NCBI GenBank assembly: GCA_003952965.2
Contig: RXIC02000041.1
Location: 62,001 to 126,000, forward strand
Direction of reading: 5' to 3'
Origin: Morella rubra
Taxonomy: Eukaryota > Streptophyta > Magnoliopsida > Fagales > Myricaceae
DNA length: 64,000 bases
In this document: positions 32,277 to 44,714 of the stretch, piece by piece
How positions within the stretch are numbered: position 1 is the first letter of the stretch
Layout: the number at the start of each line of letters is the position of its first letter
The notes under the pieces: generated by a model
The model's input: the letters and a program-made list of their open reading frames with translations, nothing else
Told to the model about the DNA's origin: nothing
The model's database searches: none
Position numbers and translations under genes: made by a program

Positions 32277-34009
32277 ATGCCTCGGTACGGACTTGATACT
32301 CTCTTGTTGGGTTGGATCTTTCGTGTATTTTAACTCATTATAATTTCCTCGCTTCGATTTTCCAGGTATTACTGTGATTACTGTGACACCTACTTGACCC
32401 ACGATTCTGTAAGTCCCTCTGTTTCACTTGGTGCCTTTTCCTTTTTTTTCTCTGCTGTTTCTTTGGTGCTGTTCTGCTTGAAATGCAAGTATAGTTGGTG
32501 CATTTGATGCTATGTCTATCTGTTATAAGAGCTTCCAATTTTTTATTTGGACTTCATAAGAAAGCTGAAGATTAGAGGTAAGATTGAATCAATTCATGTC
32601 ATTAGTGTCTTTCATTGGAGTTGACTGCATACATATGGTTCGGAGGATAGTTAATTAAAGTGGATAGCTCTTGTTATGCACCTGAACTTTTATTTTAGGT
32701 TTTTTCTTTTAAAGGATTTGATTCGCCCTCAATGTTTATTATCTTGGTTTGCCATGTGCATTTTCAATGCTTATGCTTGCAGCTCCTTGAAAGTGAGAAT
32801 TGAAGATTTTGTATTGCTTACGGGCTCCCTTTTTATATTGCAGCCATCTGTAAGAAAGCAGCACAATGCAGGTTACAAACATAAGGTACTTACCTCTCTC
32901 TCTCTCTCAATATATATATCTCCCTGTCTCTCTCTCTCTCTCTGTGTTAATGAAACTTGTATGCGAACTATTTACAAAAATTCAGGCAAATGTCCGGACG
33001 TACTATCAGCAATTTGAGGAGCAACAAACTCAAAGCTTGATTGACCAGAGGATAAAGGAACATCTCGGGCAAGCTGCAGCATTCCAACAGGTTGGTGCTG
33101 CTTACAATCAACATCTAATGGGTCAGAGGCCCCGCCTTCCTGTTCTACCTACACCTGTAATGCCACAGTTACCTGGGAGTTCACCATTACTCCCAGGGAT
33201 GAGGCCTCCTGTCTTGCCCAGACCTATTTCTGGAGTTCCAGGTACTTTATTGCGCCTCATTTGTTGTTGATGCATAGATCCATACATTTGGGCATTTGAG
33301 TGTAGACACTGCTGTATTGATTTCAGATATGCCTGCTATCCTTTCTTCTAGGTCAGAGAGTGATCGTGTTTCTGATTTCTGTATTGCTATTACCACTGCT
33401 AGTAGATATCATTGTGCACAGCTGTTTTTTTTTTTTTTTTTTTCTTTCCGGGGGATTCTAACTCTCATTAAGTTTTCCTGTGTAGCTGTCAGATAGACAA
33501 AACATTTGATTCACTCATTATCTGTTTAGATGTTTTTTAAAACCTACCAGTACTGCTCTCAAGCAATGATAATGGGCTGCTTTCTATCCTTGCCCCTGAT
33601 CTTCACAAGCACTAGAATTTTGATGACAGCCTTCTTCCCCATTTTTGTTTAATGCTTGGATCTTTATGCCACGATGGGTGATTCATGTGCAAGTCGTGTA
33701 CTCTGTGCTTTGTTCTTAAGGACATACCTTATATTTCTTCTGGGGTTGTCAGGATATGGGTCTGCTCCGACAATGCCGATGATGATGGCTCCACCTGGTG
33801 CTCCTTCCTTACCAGGTCAATTGAATGCCATTCCAAGGCCTCCTGTAACTGCAGCCACAACAGTTCCTGGAAGTACAGGACCACCTACATCCAATGGTGC
33901 CCCACCTATGGTTGCACAGCCATTATATCAAGTCAATCCACCAACGTTGACAAGTGGAGGCTATGAAAATCTCAATGTGAATGCCCAAGCTTCTGAGGCT
34001 AATCATTAG
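32277..34009 (+). CDS. U1C: U1 small nuclear ribonucleoprotein C (U1-C)
   Basis: Core protein of the U1 snRNP that helps U1 recognise 5' splice sites in the nucleus. Five exons, 32277-32284, 32366-32408, 32844-32885, 32986-33241 and 33753-34009, join in phase to 201 residues. The first exon is only 8 nt (ATG CCT CG). The N-terminus 'MPRYYCDYCDTYLTHDSPS' continues to 'RKQHNAGYKHK', giving the matrin/U1-C C2H2 finger with ligands C6, C9, H24 and H30. Next come the helix 'ANVRTYYQQFEEQ' and a long Pro/Met/Gly-rich tail typical of plant U1-C. The length is normal for plants (about 195-210). The frame is intact. The conserved 'MPRYYCDYC' start leaves no doubt about the ATG, even though exon 1 is too small to be found by open frame alone. 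Confidence 0.96.
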
Positions 34010-36060
34010 CCTTGACAAACTGGTTGGTTTTTCTTCTATTAACAATATCTAAAGGTATGGAAATAGTTCATGTATTACTAACGTACAATAGTGTTTACTG
34101 GAAATGAGGAATGATGGGAATCTATTCGATCCAAAGAATCAATTATAACTCTTTTTTGCATTGTATCGTGTAACTAAAATTTACCTTGTTGGGTTCTAAG
34201 TAAAGGGAGAAAACATTGTGTAGAAGCTGAATCTGCTAGAGAATATATAATGTCCTCTCCTGAAATTGGAGTGGACTAGAAAAAATTAACAATATTGTGT
34301 CATTCTGGAAATTAAAATGCCTTGTTAACAAAATTTATGAAGGAACATTGTAATGGTTGTAATTGTTTTCTGCATAGATGCCATTCTACGTTGAGGGTTT
34401 TTCCCTATGCTATGTTGGTGTATAACTGGCATAACCATACGTACATGATGCTTCCTTTTGCAGAAGTTCTTCAGCTTGTTGACGGTTGGATGCTGGAGCT
34501 TTTTGATGCTATAGTACCATAGGAAGAGGGAGGGAGGGGGAGAGGATTGGGGAGGAGCCGAATAGTTTAAATAAATATCTGCAGTGATAAATTGTAGAAA
34601 CAGATTCATACTTGACATCGGTCTTACACTATTACCAGGACAGTAAAGATGGAATTAATTCAAGGAGCAGAGGTGATTAAGTAAAGATGAGTGTGTTGGC
34701 GTAGCAAAAAAAGCTGGTAGCATAAGAGGTAGGGTGAAGAAGATAAAGAAGAGTTGGATAGATTTCTAAGGCAGTGTCAAATGAAAATAATCACGTTATT
34801 TTCCCTTAGTAACTTTCCAAACATCTTCCAGTTTGCTAACTATATTGAAAACTGATAAAGACTTTGTCAATAACTGTAATGGAACTAGTGACAATCATAT
34901 AAGTTTTCCATGTCCTATTCTTTTTTGTTTTGTCTTTTTTAAGCCTCATAGTGCCAGACTCTTTATACATGATTGTGAAATCATTGTTAATGCTCGTCGC
35001 AGGCAAACAAAGAGTTTTGGTGCCACACCTGGCTTTGAGATTGTCATCACTTGCTCGTGATTCTCCCTGTGTAATGGGCATGAAGAGGTTGTTACCCGAT
35101 GCTGAATGTAGCGAATAGTTGTCATCTCATTTTTGTAAACATTACACATTGTGGATCCAGATGTAGTTGCTACTGGAAAAGTTCGGTTTACCCAGAATTA
35201 GTATCTGATTTAGCTTGTTTTGGTCTGTAGTAGAGATTATTGCTTGAAATTATGTAATTTTGCGCCAATTTGAAAGTAACTGCTCTTATGAAGGGTGAGA
35301 CAAATATCTATCAGCTATCCATGTTGTAGTTTTGTTTGGCTCTGGTCTGTGCAACCTTCCCATGGCAACCTTTTCCTGGTAAGTTAAGAAATTGTGTACA
35401 AGGACCGTTTCCTTATTTTTGAAATGGTAATAGGGTCTGAAGATAAATAGGATCTAGCAAGATCCTTGCTTATCCGCTAGCGTGTTACTTTAAGGCTCTA
35501 TAATAGATCGAAAGAACATATATCGCTTGCATAGGATTGAAGCAAGGTTGGCGTCTTTCTTTGCACTCATAGAAACACAAGAAACATATATAGTTACTCT
35601 TTACACAATATATAACGTGGTATGCCCTTGCTATTGCAAGTACCGCCCTGGCTAGCCCTGCAATCGACCATTATCCATTGTTTACCATGTACTCTCACTT
35701 CTGATTCGATTCGGATTCAATCATCCTAATAAACAGATCACATTTAACAATTGCATTAATGAGTTCGATGGACGGCCTATATCAAGTTATTCCAAAAAAA
35801 AAAAAAAAAAAAAAAGTAATAGAAAAAAAAATAAGGGGTTGAACCTCAAGTGCCTAAGCTAACTCGATTTGAGTTATCAGTAACTCATTAATACAGTAAC
35901 TAATAAAATTTGTTTATTAGGACATGTTAGAATTTTACTCTTAGGATTCAATCCGAATTCCTTCTAATTGGCCTAGATAAGTTACCGATGAACTTGATAC
36001 CAATTTTCAAGTAATGTGGTGCGATCTTTCACACTTGTTACCATTCTAAACTGAGATCCC
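34010..36060. other. U1-C 3' region and intergenic sequence
   Basis: The U1-C 3' untranslated region is at the left. The rest has no supported gene; a poly-A stretch of more than 20 bases at about 35795-35815 could be the tail of an old retroposon, but no LINE or SINE body was recognised. Small open frames around 34322-34618 and 34833-35149 overlap on both strands and look random. Confidence 0.45.
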
Positions 36061-36064
36061 TTCT

Positions 36065-36991
36065 AAAGCTTAATTCTTTTCCTCCCCTTTCCCGCTGCTT
36101 CATCTCTGTTTTAAGCACCTATGTATTCATCTGTCGGTGGAGATGCATATTCTTCGCATTTTAAAAGGAATCATAGTCTCTCTCTCTTAATCTCTTCTCT
36201 CTGTGCATGGCGCAAGATTTTGTTGAGTTGGCATGTCTACAAATGAGAGCATCCATCATAACCGCAGGAAACGCTTTTAGAGCTGGTTGCTTTAGACAGT
36301 TCTGTCTATGCACCAGTCGGATGCATGTCTACAAATATAGATTTTGCTTGCTTTGTAGTTAGTTCTGTTGTACCTAGTTTGCCAAAAATCCCAAATTGTG
36401 CCGAGCTCCCTTCTTCCCGTAATTAGGTAGATCAACATGAAATCAAGTTTTAAAAAAAAATTAAATCTTATAACTTTTTTGTAAACAGCATAAACACCAG
36501 ATGAACGTACTCCCCCCTCCCCCAAAAGAAAAGGTGAGCCTATACTATTAAGATGACCACAAATGGAAATTTGGAAGAGACATGATTTTCTGCACAAATT
36601 TAGATGTCAGATGGTGACAAATTTTCTGTCCTAGGGATTGCATTCACTTACTAATCACTTAAAGTCACATTTATCGAAGCACATGATGTTTGAGCGTTAA
36701 AATTTTAGAGTGTTGGAGTTGGTGAAAAAGTGAATTTAGAGATGATTTGAATGAATTTTTTATATTTATTTGTAGTAAAAATGATGATTTGATGGGGAGA
36801 GAGAATTTTTTGTAGTTATTTTATTAGGGCCAAAATTTTGTCCCTCAAATACCATAGACTCAGTGCTCCAGTAAAAGTTTGAGTAATGTGTCAGCGGAGA
36901 AGTGCTGGGAAATGGTTCTTCAGAGACAAAACCAGCAAATTTATAAGACAGAGCAGCCTAGGAGAACAAGGACTGCTCCCTTTCAATCCTT
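36065..36991 (+). pseudogene. JMJ 3'-end copy A, proximal part (intron pieces and half of the FYR exon)
   Basis: This stretch resembles the JMJ gene in rearranged order. About 36065-36118 matches intron 10 (near 24405-24470, shared 'CTGTTTTAAGCACCT'). It jumps at about 36119 to a match of intron 9 (23205-23740; shared words include 'GTATTCATCTGT' and 'AAATCCCAAATTGT') up to about 36680. After about 200 bp of unrelated sequence, 36885-36990 matches exon 10 ('SAEKCWEMVLQR', then shared 'CCTAGGAGAACAAGGAC'). The exon is then cut by the Harbinger element and resumes at 46735. It is a non-functional fragment in the same orientation as the parent gene, which lies 12 kb upstream. Confidence 0.82.
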
Positions 36992-37202
36992 TAGAGCATT
37001 CCAATAAGCAGCTTATTCAAATTTGGCTCTCTATTTTAACCAAAAAGCACACTTCTCTATTTTAACTATCAACTTTTTAAAAACACCCCAACAGCTTCTC
37101 TATTTTAACCATTTACTTTTACTATTCCATTTAAATATTATTTTTCAAATATTTCTTTATTCTTTCTCTAACATTTATATTTTTGAATATTCGTTTTACC
37201 GT

Positions 37203-37450
37203 AACGGTCATATTTTTTAATATTTATCTTATCCTAAAAAGGTTGGATTTTTAAATTTTGTCTTTTCTTAACGGTCGGAATTTTTTAAATTTGTCTTATC
37301 CCAACGATTAGATTTTTTAAAATTTATCTTATCCTAACGGTCATATTTTTGAAAATTTGTCTTATTCCAACAGTCATATTTTTAAAATTTTGTCTTGTTC
37401 TAATGGTCATATTTTTTGAAATTTGTCCTTTTCCCAACGGTCATATTTTT
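37203..37450. repeat. about 34-bp minisatellite near the Harbinger 5' end
   Basis: Six to seven degenerate head-to-tail units built on (T/C)AACGGTCATATTTTT followed by an A/T stretch and TTTGTCTTATCC. They begin at about 37203, 37271, 37302, 37336, 37369, 37400 and 37436. It lies between the terminus and the transposase start. Confidence 0.8.
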
Positions 37451-37573
37451 TTTTTAAAAATGCCTTTATGCTTTCAATATAAATAAGACCATTTGCTCTG
37501 CCATAGTCATTCACCTCAACCAAAGTTTATTTTCATTTTATCTCTGTTTTTTTTTTCTCTCTATTTGTCTCTT

Positions 37574-38660
37574 ATGGCTCATTTTTTCTTCAAGAGTGGC
37601 TCTTTTCTTCCCAAAATGCTTTATGATGACTCTGATGATGATTTAGAGGTAATTAATAGTTTTATGGAAGAAGGATCAGCATCGCACCATGCTGGTACCC
37701 AACGTTGTAGGTATATCATGCGTAATTGGTTGGAAGGCCATGAAAGGCTTATGCTCGACTATTTTGCTGAAGATCCAGTATACCCTCCCAGACTATTTCG
37801 TAGGAGGTTCCGGATGAGGTGTCCTCTTTTTCGACGTATTGTATTTGAGGTTGAAGCACATCAGCCATACTTCACCCAAGAAAGAAATGTAGCTGGAACA
37901 CTTGGATTTTCTTCTATTCAAAAGATTACTGTTGTATTCAGGATGCTAGCATATGGAGTATTGGTGATTATGTGGACGAATATCTAAGAATTTCAAAAGC
38001 CACAGCAATGCAGAGTCTCAAACTATTTCTGAAAGTAGTGGTTTCTCTTTACTCTGATCAATACTTGAGGTCACCAACAACTAATGACATTGCAAGATTG
38101 CAGGCGATTGGCGAACGTCGTGGTTTTCCTGGGATGTTGGAGAGCATCGACTACATGCATTGGATGTGGAAGAATTGTCCGACCTCATAGAAATGTATGT
38201 ATTATGGTCATAAACGTGAAGTAACTATAATCTCAGAAGCAGTTGCTTCATATGATCTTTGGATATGGCATGCATTTTTTGGGTTACTTGGGTCTAACAA
38301 ACATCAATGTGTTAGAAATATCCTTTTTGTTTACTAAGCTTGCTTAAGGGCGTACTCCTCAAGTTAATTACTCTATTAATGGTCATGATTACACTATGGG
38401 ATATTACCTTGCTGATGGTATATATCTACAATGGTCGATATTTGTAAAAAAACATCCCAGCCCCAATAGGAGCCAAAAAGAAACATTTTGCTGTAGCATA
38501 AGAGTCTACAAGAAAGGACGTAGAGCGTGCTTTCCAGAGTGTTGCAAGCACGATTTGCCATTGTGCCTCAGCCGGCACTATTTTTCTCAGTCCCTGAGCT
38601 CAAAGACATTGGTACCAAGTGACACATTGTCCCCCTCACCTTCATTTATTGAATTCAGAT
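37574..38660 (+). pseudogene. PIF/Harbinger (HARBI1-like) transposase, decayed
   Basis: The plant Harbinger nuclease is recognisable across frames. The N-terminal part has 'DDSDDDLEVINSFMEEG', 'RLMLDYFAEDPVYPP.LFRRRFRM' and 'FSSIQKITVVFRMLAYG'. The DDE_4 core has 'GFPGMLESIDYMHWMWKNCPTS' with the first catalytic Asp, 'YYGHKREVTIISEAVASYD', 'WIWHAFFG' and the third acidic region '[11 protein letters not shown]'. A frameshift falls near 37960, and there is a stop after 'KNCPTS' (TAG at 38188). A 2-base deletion at about 38300 removes the second catalytic Asp of the usual 'SNNDINVL', and CAA has changed to TAA at about 38345. It cannot be active. It faces the SANT/Myb-like partner gene. Confidence 0.85.
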
Positions 38661-39065
38661 CATGACTGGCATTAGCAGATGTTGCCACATTTGATTTTTT
38701 TTCTTTGATTCTCCTTGTGACTTTAGTTATTATCATAAGCTCTTATGGTTATAAGCCTCGTAAGTGACGGTTAGGATTTTCTTTTAAACAATCTGATGGT
38801 GAGGAGCCATGCCACGTCATTAAATGAGCTTAAACTGTTGAAAACGCGACCAAGACCCATTTCCAGCTCCAAACCCTTTCTCCTCTCTCAAATTTTTTTT
38901 TTCTTCGTTCCTCTCTCGAAATTTCAAATCGCAGAACATTCCTTTTCAGCTCCCATGATTTCAGCCCCCAAATCGACATTCTCCTCTCTCGAAATTTCAG
39001 CTCGCACGATTTTAGCTCCCATGATTTTAGCCCCGAAATCGCAGAATAGATTTCAGCTCCTAGCT

Positions 39066-40509
39066 CCCAAATCTGTTTGAAATCGATATTTCCTCTCTCA
39101 AAATTTCTTCCCCCAAATTAGTGAGTTCGACATTCTCCTCTCCTTCCTCAGATCCTCTATGTTCTCTAGTTTCTGTGGCTTCTCCTTCTCCCCGTTCAAA
39201 TTGAACATAGAAGAAGGTAAATCCTTGCGCATATTTCTAAAGGAGAGTTGTGTGCCAGTTACAGGTCACCAATCCACCAAATTCCACGGTATTTAAAAGG
39301 CTAGATCTGTGTTATATTTTTTACCCATTTCTTGTTGTTAATTTAAAGTTTCATTTTTGGTCTTACTTTTTAAGAAATCGAACCTCCTTCCCCCCATTTT
39401 TGTTCGTTAGTGTTGTTCTTGATTGAATAATGTTCAGGTCGAATATTAAAGAGCAAATTTATTAATTTTGCAGAAAATCGTATTATATGAGCAATTTTTA
39501 CTGTTAAGAAAGCCATTTAATTATGGATAATCCTTCCTTCGTGGTCAAGATTTGATTATTGTCTCTGCACTCTGTCAATTTTACATTCTGTAATGTCACA
39601 ATGGTCAATGTGACTACTGGTGTTGGCTCTAAATATGCATTTAAAATCCAATGAAACTTCTGGCTCTGTTATTTTTTTTTTCCATAGTGGTGTAAACTTC
39701 TAATTGTGCACACATGCTTGTTTAACAGAGACAATTGCAATACATCCATTGTCAATTTCCACTGAAGTTGCTCCAATCCTGATTTTTCTTATGATCTCTG
39801 TCTAACATGTTAGCAAGAACTAAGAAAAGGATTTCAGCATGGGGTGATGAAACAGATTAGCAGAATCTTCCCAACAACAGTTTTTTGAAGGCGTATTGGG
39901 GATTCTTCTGAATGAGGGCACAACTGACATTGAGAAGAAAGATTGTGGTCCTAAAGATTTGCTGCTTGAGATGAATTGTATTCTTAGGCCTATTGGTTTC
40001 ATAATTATTTGTACATATTATGGATAAATGGAGGAAAATAATGGGGTGTATATAGAACACATTTTGTATTCACAACTCTATTTGTAGCCTGTCATCTATT
40101 TGGTTTCTCCTTTCTGAATCCATTTCTCAAGTTGTTAAATGTTTTTTCCCATTTCTAGTTTCATATTGGGGCTAGTTTTTTTTCGTTTATTCAATCATGA
40201 ATATTTGTGACATATGAGCTCAAAACAACCAAAATGATTGTAATTGAACATGTATTATTGAATGAAGATTGTACAAATAGGATGGTAGAACCTCCAAAAT
40301 AGTCTCACAAGTGCATGCCAAAACATAACTTTGGCAGCTGTTCTTGTGCATCCATTTCCAATCAGAGCAAAAATAGGTTCAATGTGGACTTTCCTCCTGA
40401 AACCATTCCCATCTTCTTTATCAGCACGTGGTCAGCATTATATTGGCACATTAGAGTTAAACAATTGTACTTTTTATTTAACAAAAAAGTATCTCATATA
40501 TTGTAAACA
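39066..40509. other. MULE left interior, no gene recognised
   Basis: Between the left inverted repeat of the MULE and the MITE. No open frame resembles a known family. An intron-like or captured host segment is possible but cannot be shown. Confidence 0.35.
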
Positions 40510-40518
40510 AAAAGTAAA

Positions 40519-41029
40519 GGGGAAATGTCATTGTTCGCCCATAAGTATGCGTCAATTGCATTTACGACCCCTTAACTTTCAAAACTGCGATTTACGTCCT
40601 CTAAGTATGAAACATTTGCAATGTTCTTCCACAGTCAAAATTTCTGTTAAACTTGACAGAATTCGGCATTAAAATGACCGAAATGCTCTCAAAGACAATT
40701 AAAAAAATAAATAAATATTGGAGAAATAAATTAAAAAAATATATAGATTACTGAAATAGAGTTTCAATAGTTTTATTTAAAAATATTACCTTTTTTTAAT
40801 ATCATTTTTTAATATTTTTTAATGATTTTTTTAATATTTTTAGTAATTTGTCTTGGAGGGTTATTTTGGTCATTTTAATGTCGAATTTCGTCAATTGTAA
40901 CGGAAATTTTGATTCTGGATGAACATTGCAAATGTTTCATACTTATAGGACGTAAATTGCAGTTTTTAAAATAAGGGGGCGAGAACTGCAATTGGCGCAA
41001 ACTTATGGGGCGAACAATGACATTTCCCT
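40519..41029. mobile_element. 511-bp fold-back MITE with 9-bp TSD
   Basis: Terminal inverted repeats of about 180 bp (GGGGAAATGTCATTGTTCG at the left; the right end is ...CGAACAATGACATTTCCCT). A perfect 9-bp direct repeat AAAAGTAAA lies at 40510-40518 and 41030-41038. The A/T-rich core shares 'GAAATAAATTAAAAA' and 'TTTCAATAGTTTTATTTAA' with the MITE at 28665-29177, and both are nearly the same size, so they belong to one Mutator-type family although their outer ends differ. It is inserted in the MULE, downstream of its transposase. Confidence 0.9.
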
Positions 41030-41250
41030 AAAAGTAAAACTTATGAACTTATTTTATATCATTCACTTAGAAGTTTGTGGCATATACCACTATGTCTCCA
41101 TTAACCTACAACTTGTCAAGGCTCTTAAATCGTCCACTTAGCGATTTGTCCTCATTGTCCTCGTCATGAACCTTGTCCTCGTTAGATGCCTATGAAGGAG
41201 GAATACACAAGTATAATTGTGTCAGTAATTTTATTCAAATAAAAAAAAAA

Positions 41251-43608
41251 TCACATGTTACGGTATTGGTAACGTTTATTTTTCAACTCTAAGCACGAAA
41301 TTAGAAAACATACCTCCAATTCATCACTTAGTTGCAAACAACGAGAAACTGGTTGTGACGAAGCACGGCCAACCTCAGGGGCACGGGCATGACCACGACC
41401 ATGTAAACACCTTTGCTCAAGTCTGCTCTTTAATCGCTTATTCCCTTTATGCTTCGGCTCCCAAGTCTTGAAACCTTTTGTAACAATTCCCATATCAACA
41501 TCTATTCCAAAACCCGAGCTAACAGGGGCAGAAGGATCTTCATCATCTAATGACAATTGAGCAAGTTCCTGTTCTATTATAGCGTTGCAACGATCAAAGA
41601 AGGGCCAAGATTGAGTTATATCTCCATAACGCTGGATAGTTGAAGCAAACTGGTTTATATATCTCCTGCGGTTTGCCACCTTTTCCAATGTCGAATCAAC
41701 CGTAGCATGTGACCTGTACATAGGCGCAACTGACTGCCTAACATCTTTTCTCCACCTGGCCAGAATATACTTTTGTGGAATAGAGAATGAATCTCTTTTT
41801 GTTTCAGCACCCATATAATGTGATTGCATATGACACCCATAAATTCGAAGAGTTTGCAACTACATGGTGAAACCCATTCTTCGTCTTGATCACATAACGC
41901 TTCGCTATTGAACAATCATGGGTGGCATCCTAACTGTGAACGTATACCTCATGCTCTTTGGTCCCAATACTTGCCCTCCGGTGGTCCAACTTAAGATAAT
42001 TAACTTTCCTCCACTGCTGCCGAAAAGCAGACAACACAGCAGGAGTGTATACTCTGTTGCATGATCACAGAGTGGGTCCTCAAGTGATCTAATGTGTACT
42101 GTATCGAGCATCTGAAAATTTGCCACTAACTCGTTGTATCGCAACCCATCGATTGCTTGTTGAAAATTTTGTAGGAATTGATCCATATTCATAATTGTGT
42201 TCACGTACCTACACAATGTCGCATTGAAACTTTCACTCAACTGAGTCGTTGTCTTCCCAACACAAAAAATATTGCGTACTACTTTGGCGCCCACTTCTCG
42301 CGCTTTTCATATATCTTATGCAACCATTCAATGCCTTGGAGTTCATACTCCTTAATCATTTTACTCCAACACTCTTCAAAGTCATCTACCTCATGGTTGA
42401 ACAAAAGATTATTCTAGTTTCCTTTGAAGCCCTTGTTGCCAAACAGGGGTCCCAGATTCTTCAATACATTTTGAGATATATGCCATGCACATAAAAAATA
42501 GTGTGTGTCTGGTAGGGCAGTCGAGATTGCAGCTAGCATACCTGCATCTTAATCCGTGAACAGAGATTTCGGAGGCCTTCCCATTCATACACTCAACGAA
42601 TGTCTCAAATAGCCAACTAAATGTTTGCGTTGTCTCGTCAAACAATAAGCAAGCTCTGAACATGACCGATTGTCTATGATGATTCACCTCTATAAATGCT
42701 CCCAATGGCCTGTGCTCGTTGTTCGTCCTATATGTAGTGTCGAATGACACAAAGTCCTCGAAGATGGCATAGTCATTTTGCATGGCATGGTCCGACCAGA
42801 AGATATTAGTAATGTGCTCCTTTTCATCTATCATGACCCGAAAGAAAACTCAAAATCTTTCTTTAGCTAATCACCAAACCAATTAAGAAGAACACTGGCT
42901 ACACTAACCTCCATTGTCTTACTTCTTATACCATTCAAATAATTTTTATAGTCCTGATGAGTGAAGCCCATATGTTGTCTACCACCAGCTTGCGCCGCCA
43001 TCAAGTCGTGGGCGAGTTTAGGGCGAATGCCTGCTCTATTTGCCGCTATAGTCTCTGCACATTGCAACTTGGTCATTTGTCTTTAAGAACGGAGCATGTG
43101 AACTTTTGTAGGTGTCGCCAACTCATGATTATGTTGTGACACCATTTGAAGATGCAATACTTCCCACTAGACTATTGCTAAAAAGTACAACTTGCGGGGC
43201 ACCCACATCTCGTATTTCGTCGCTCCCGCTTCACCGGCACACTCAAATCCTTTTATTTTTTGTCCCTTCTTTACTACAAACAAAAACTTTGCTTGTCCAA
43301 TACCCTTGTTCTCTATGCTTGAAGCAAGCTTGTTTACGAATGCTGAAGCCTTTAACTATTGCATACCTATTGTACCAGTCGTATGCATGCTCGACATCCT
43401 TCCACTTTAGACTCCAGACATCTACTATATCCCCGTTGTCCGCTTTTACCATGTCACCTACATGTACGAACAAAAAGAAAAAGATTAAACAAGTCCTGAT
43501 ACTATTTAAGCTGCTCAAATAAAGGACAACCAACTTACCTTCCGGGTTAGAAGTACTACTAGACCCTTGTCTATTGATATTGGGATTGATCCCTTCCATT
43601 GCAGCCAT
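41251..43608 (-). pseudogene. MULE transposase (MURA / FAR1-like), decayed
   Basis: Minus-strand segments in order: N-terminus 'MAAMEGINPNINRQG' (43608); a FAR1-type DNA-binding region 'KDVEHAYDWYNRYAIVKGFS'; 'LMAAQAGGRQHMGFTHQDY'; the MULE catalytic domain with 'FVSFDTTYRTNNEHRPLGAF' (first Asp) and 'LLFDETTQTFSWLFETF'; 'TTQLSESFNATLCRYVN'; and a SWIM zinc finger 'CSCKLFEFMGVICNH' (about 41815-41865), followed by a tail. Just after 'NGKASE' the frame shifts. In the new frame the usual 'TDQD' reads Thr-Asp-stop (TAA for CAA, about 42550). A second in-frame stop follows about 45 codons later (near 42415), and further frame changes occur near 41910. Such proteins are the ancestors of plant FAR1/FHY3 factors, but the SWIM order and flanking inverted repeats mark this as a transposase. 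Confidence 0.85.
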
Positions 43609-44424
43609 ATTATCCCCTTATAATCCAAATACAAATCAACCCGAAATCCAAAAATTAGTGTTGCAAGATACATGTGAAATAATTATCTCTCATGCCTAGG
43701 CTTTAAAAAGAGCTACATCATAAACTACAATACAAGGAAGGAAATTAGTAATTATTCTGAAATCGAATTCCAACAAATCATTTACAAATCAGGGAAGAAT
43801 TGACCAGGCCTTACACAAGTGAATGCATGGTTTCCTGCTATTTATTCATGTAAAAACTCATGGGAAATTTAATAGAAAAATAATGACAGTAAATGTATAG
43901 TTTTTACTTAAAAGTTCTTGATATATTGTATGCTGCGTGGTGGTGCTTTTCTGGTCTTGGGACAAATATGGTCATTGGGACGCTGACTTCAATCACTATC
44001 ATCATTCCACCCCTCTGTTTTACTTTTATTGTAATTAAAATAACTTGTTCAATATGTTCCATAGCTCCAATAATGCACCCACTCTGTAACTCCAATAATA
44101 AAAGTTGTGAATAAGGACAAACAAATTGAAAAGTAGAAAAATGAATGGGACAAACTTCCAATTCTCATATATATACAAACGAATAAATTCAAAAAGAAAC
44201 AACATCACAAGCATTCAATCAAAGACTACACCGACAAAAGTTTATGACCAAAATTACCTAACTAAACAAAAAAAAGAAGAAGATAAATAGATAAAACCCT
44301 ATCCAAGGCACTACCACTAGTTAACCGAAATCCCAAACAATCGAAAATCTAAACAGAATAAAAGTATTAACTCCCTTAGCTATTTAATATATTTTATCAT
44401 CAACCAAGGGTGTATCGTTAGCCA
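43609..44424. other. MULE right interior, no gene recognised
   Basis: Between the transposase start and the right inverted repeat. It would hold the transposase promoter. The open frames here are short and on both strands. Confidence 0.4.
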
Positions 44425-44714
44425 CTTGTTATGCGATTTGGGGGCTGAAATCGTGGGAGCTAAAAAGAATTATCTGCGATTTGAAATTTCGAGAAAGGAG
44501 AATGTCGATTTGGGGGCTGAAATCATGGGAGCTGAAAAGGAATGTTCTGCGATTTAAAATTTCGAGAAAGGAACCAAGAAAAAAAATTTTCGAGAGAGGA
44601 GAACGGGTCTGGAGCTGGAAACGGGTCTTGGTCGCGTTTTTGACGGGTTAAGCTCATTTAATGACGTGGCATGGCTCTTCACCATCAGATTGGTTAAAAG
44701 CAAGTCTTGACCAT

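Noticed and set aside
34833..35149. Four overlapping frames on both strands downstream of U1-C
   Set aside because: Mutually overlapping and without family features; chance frames.
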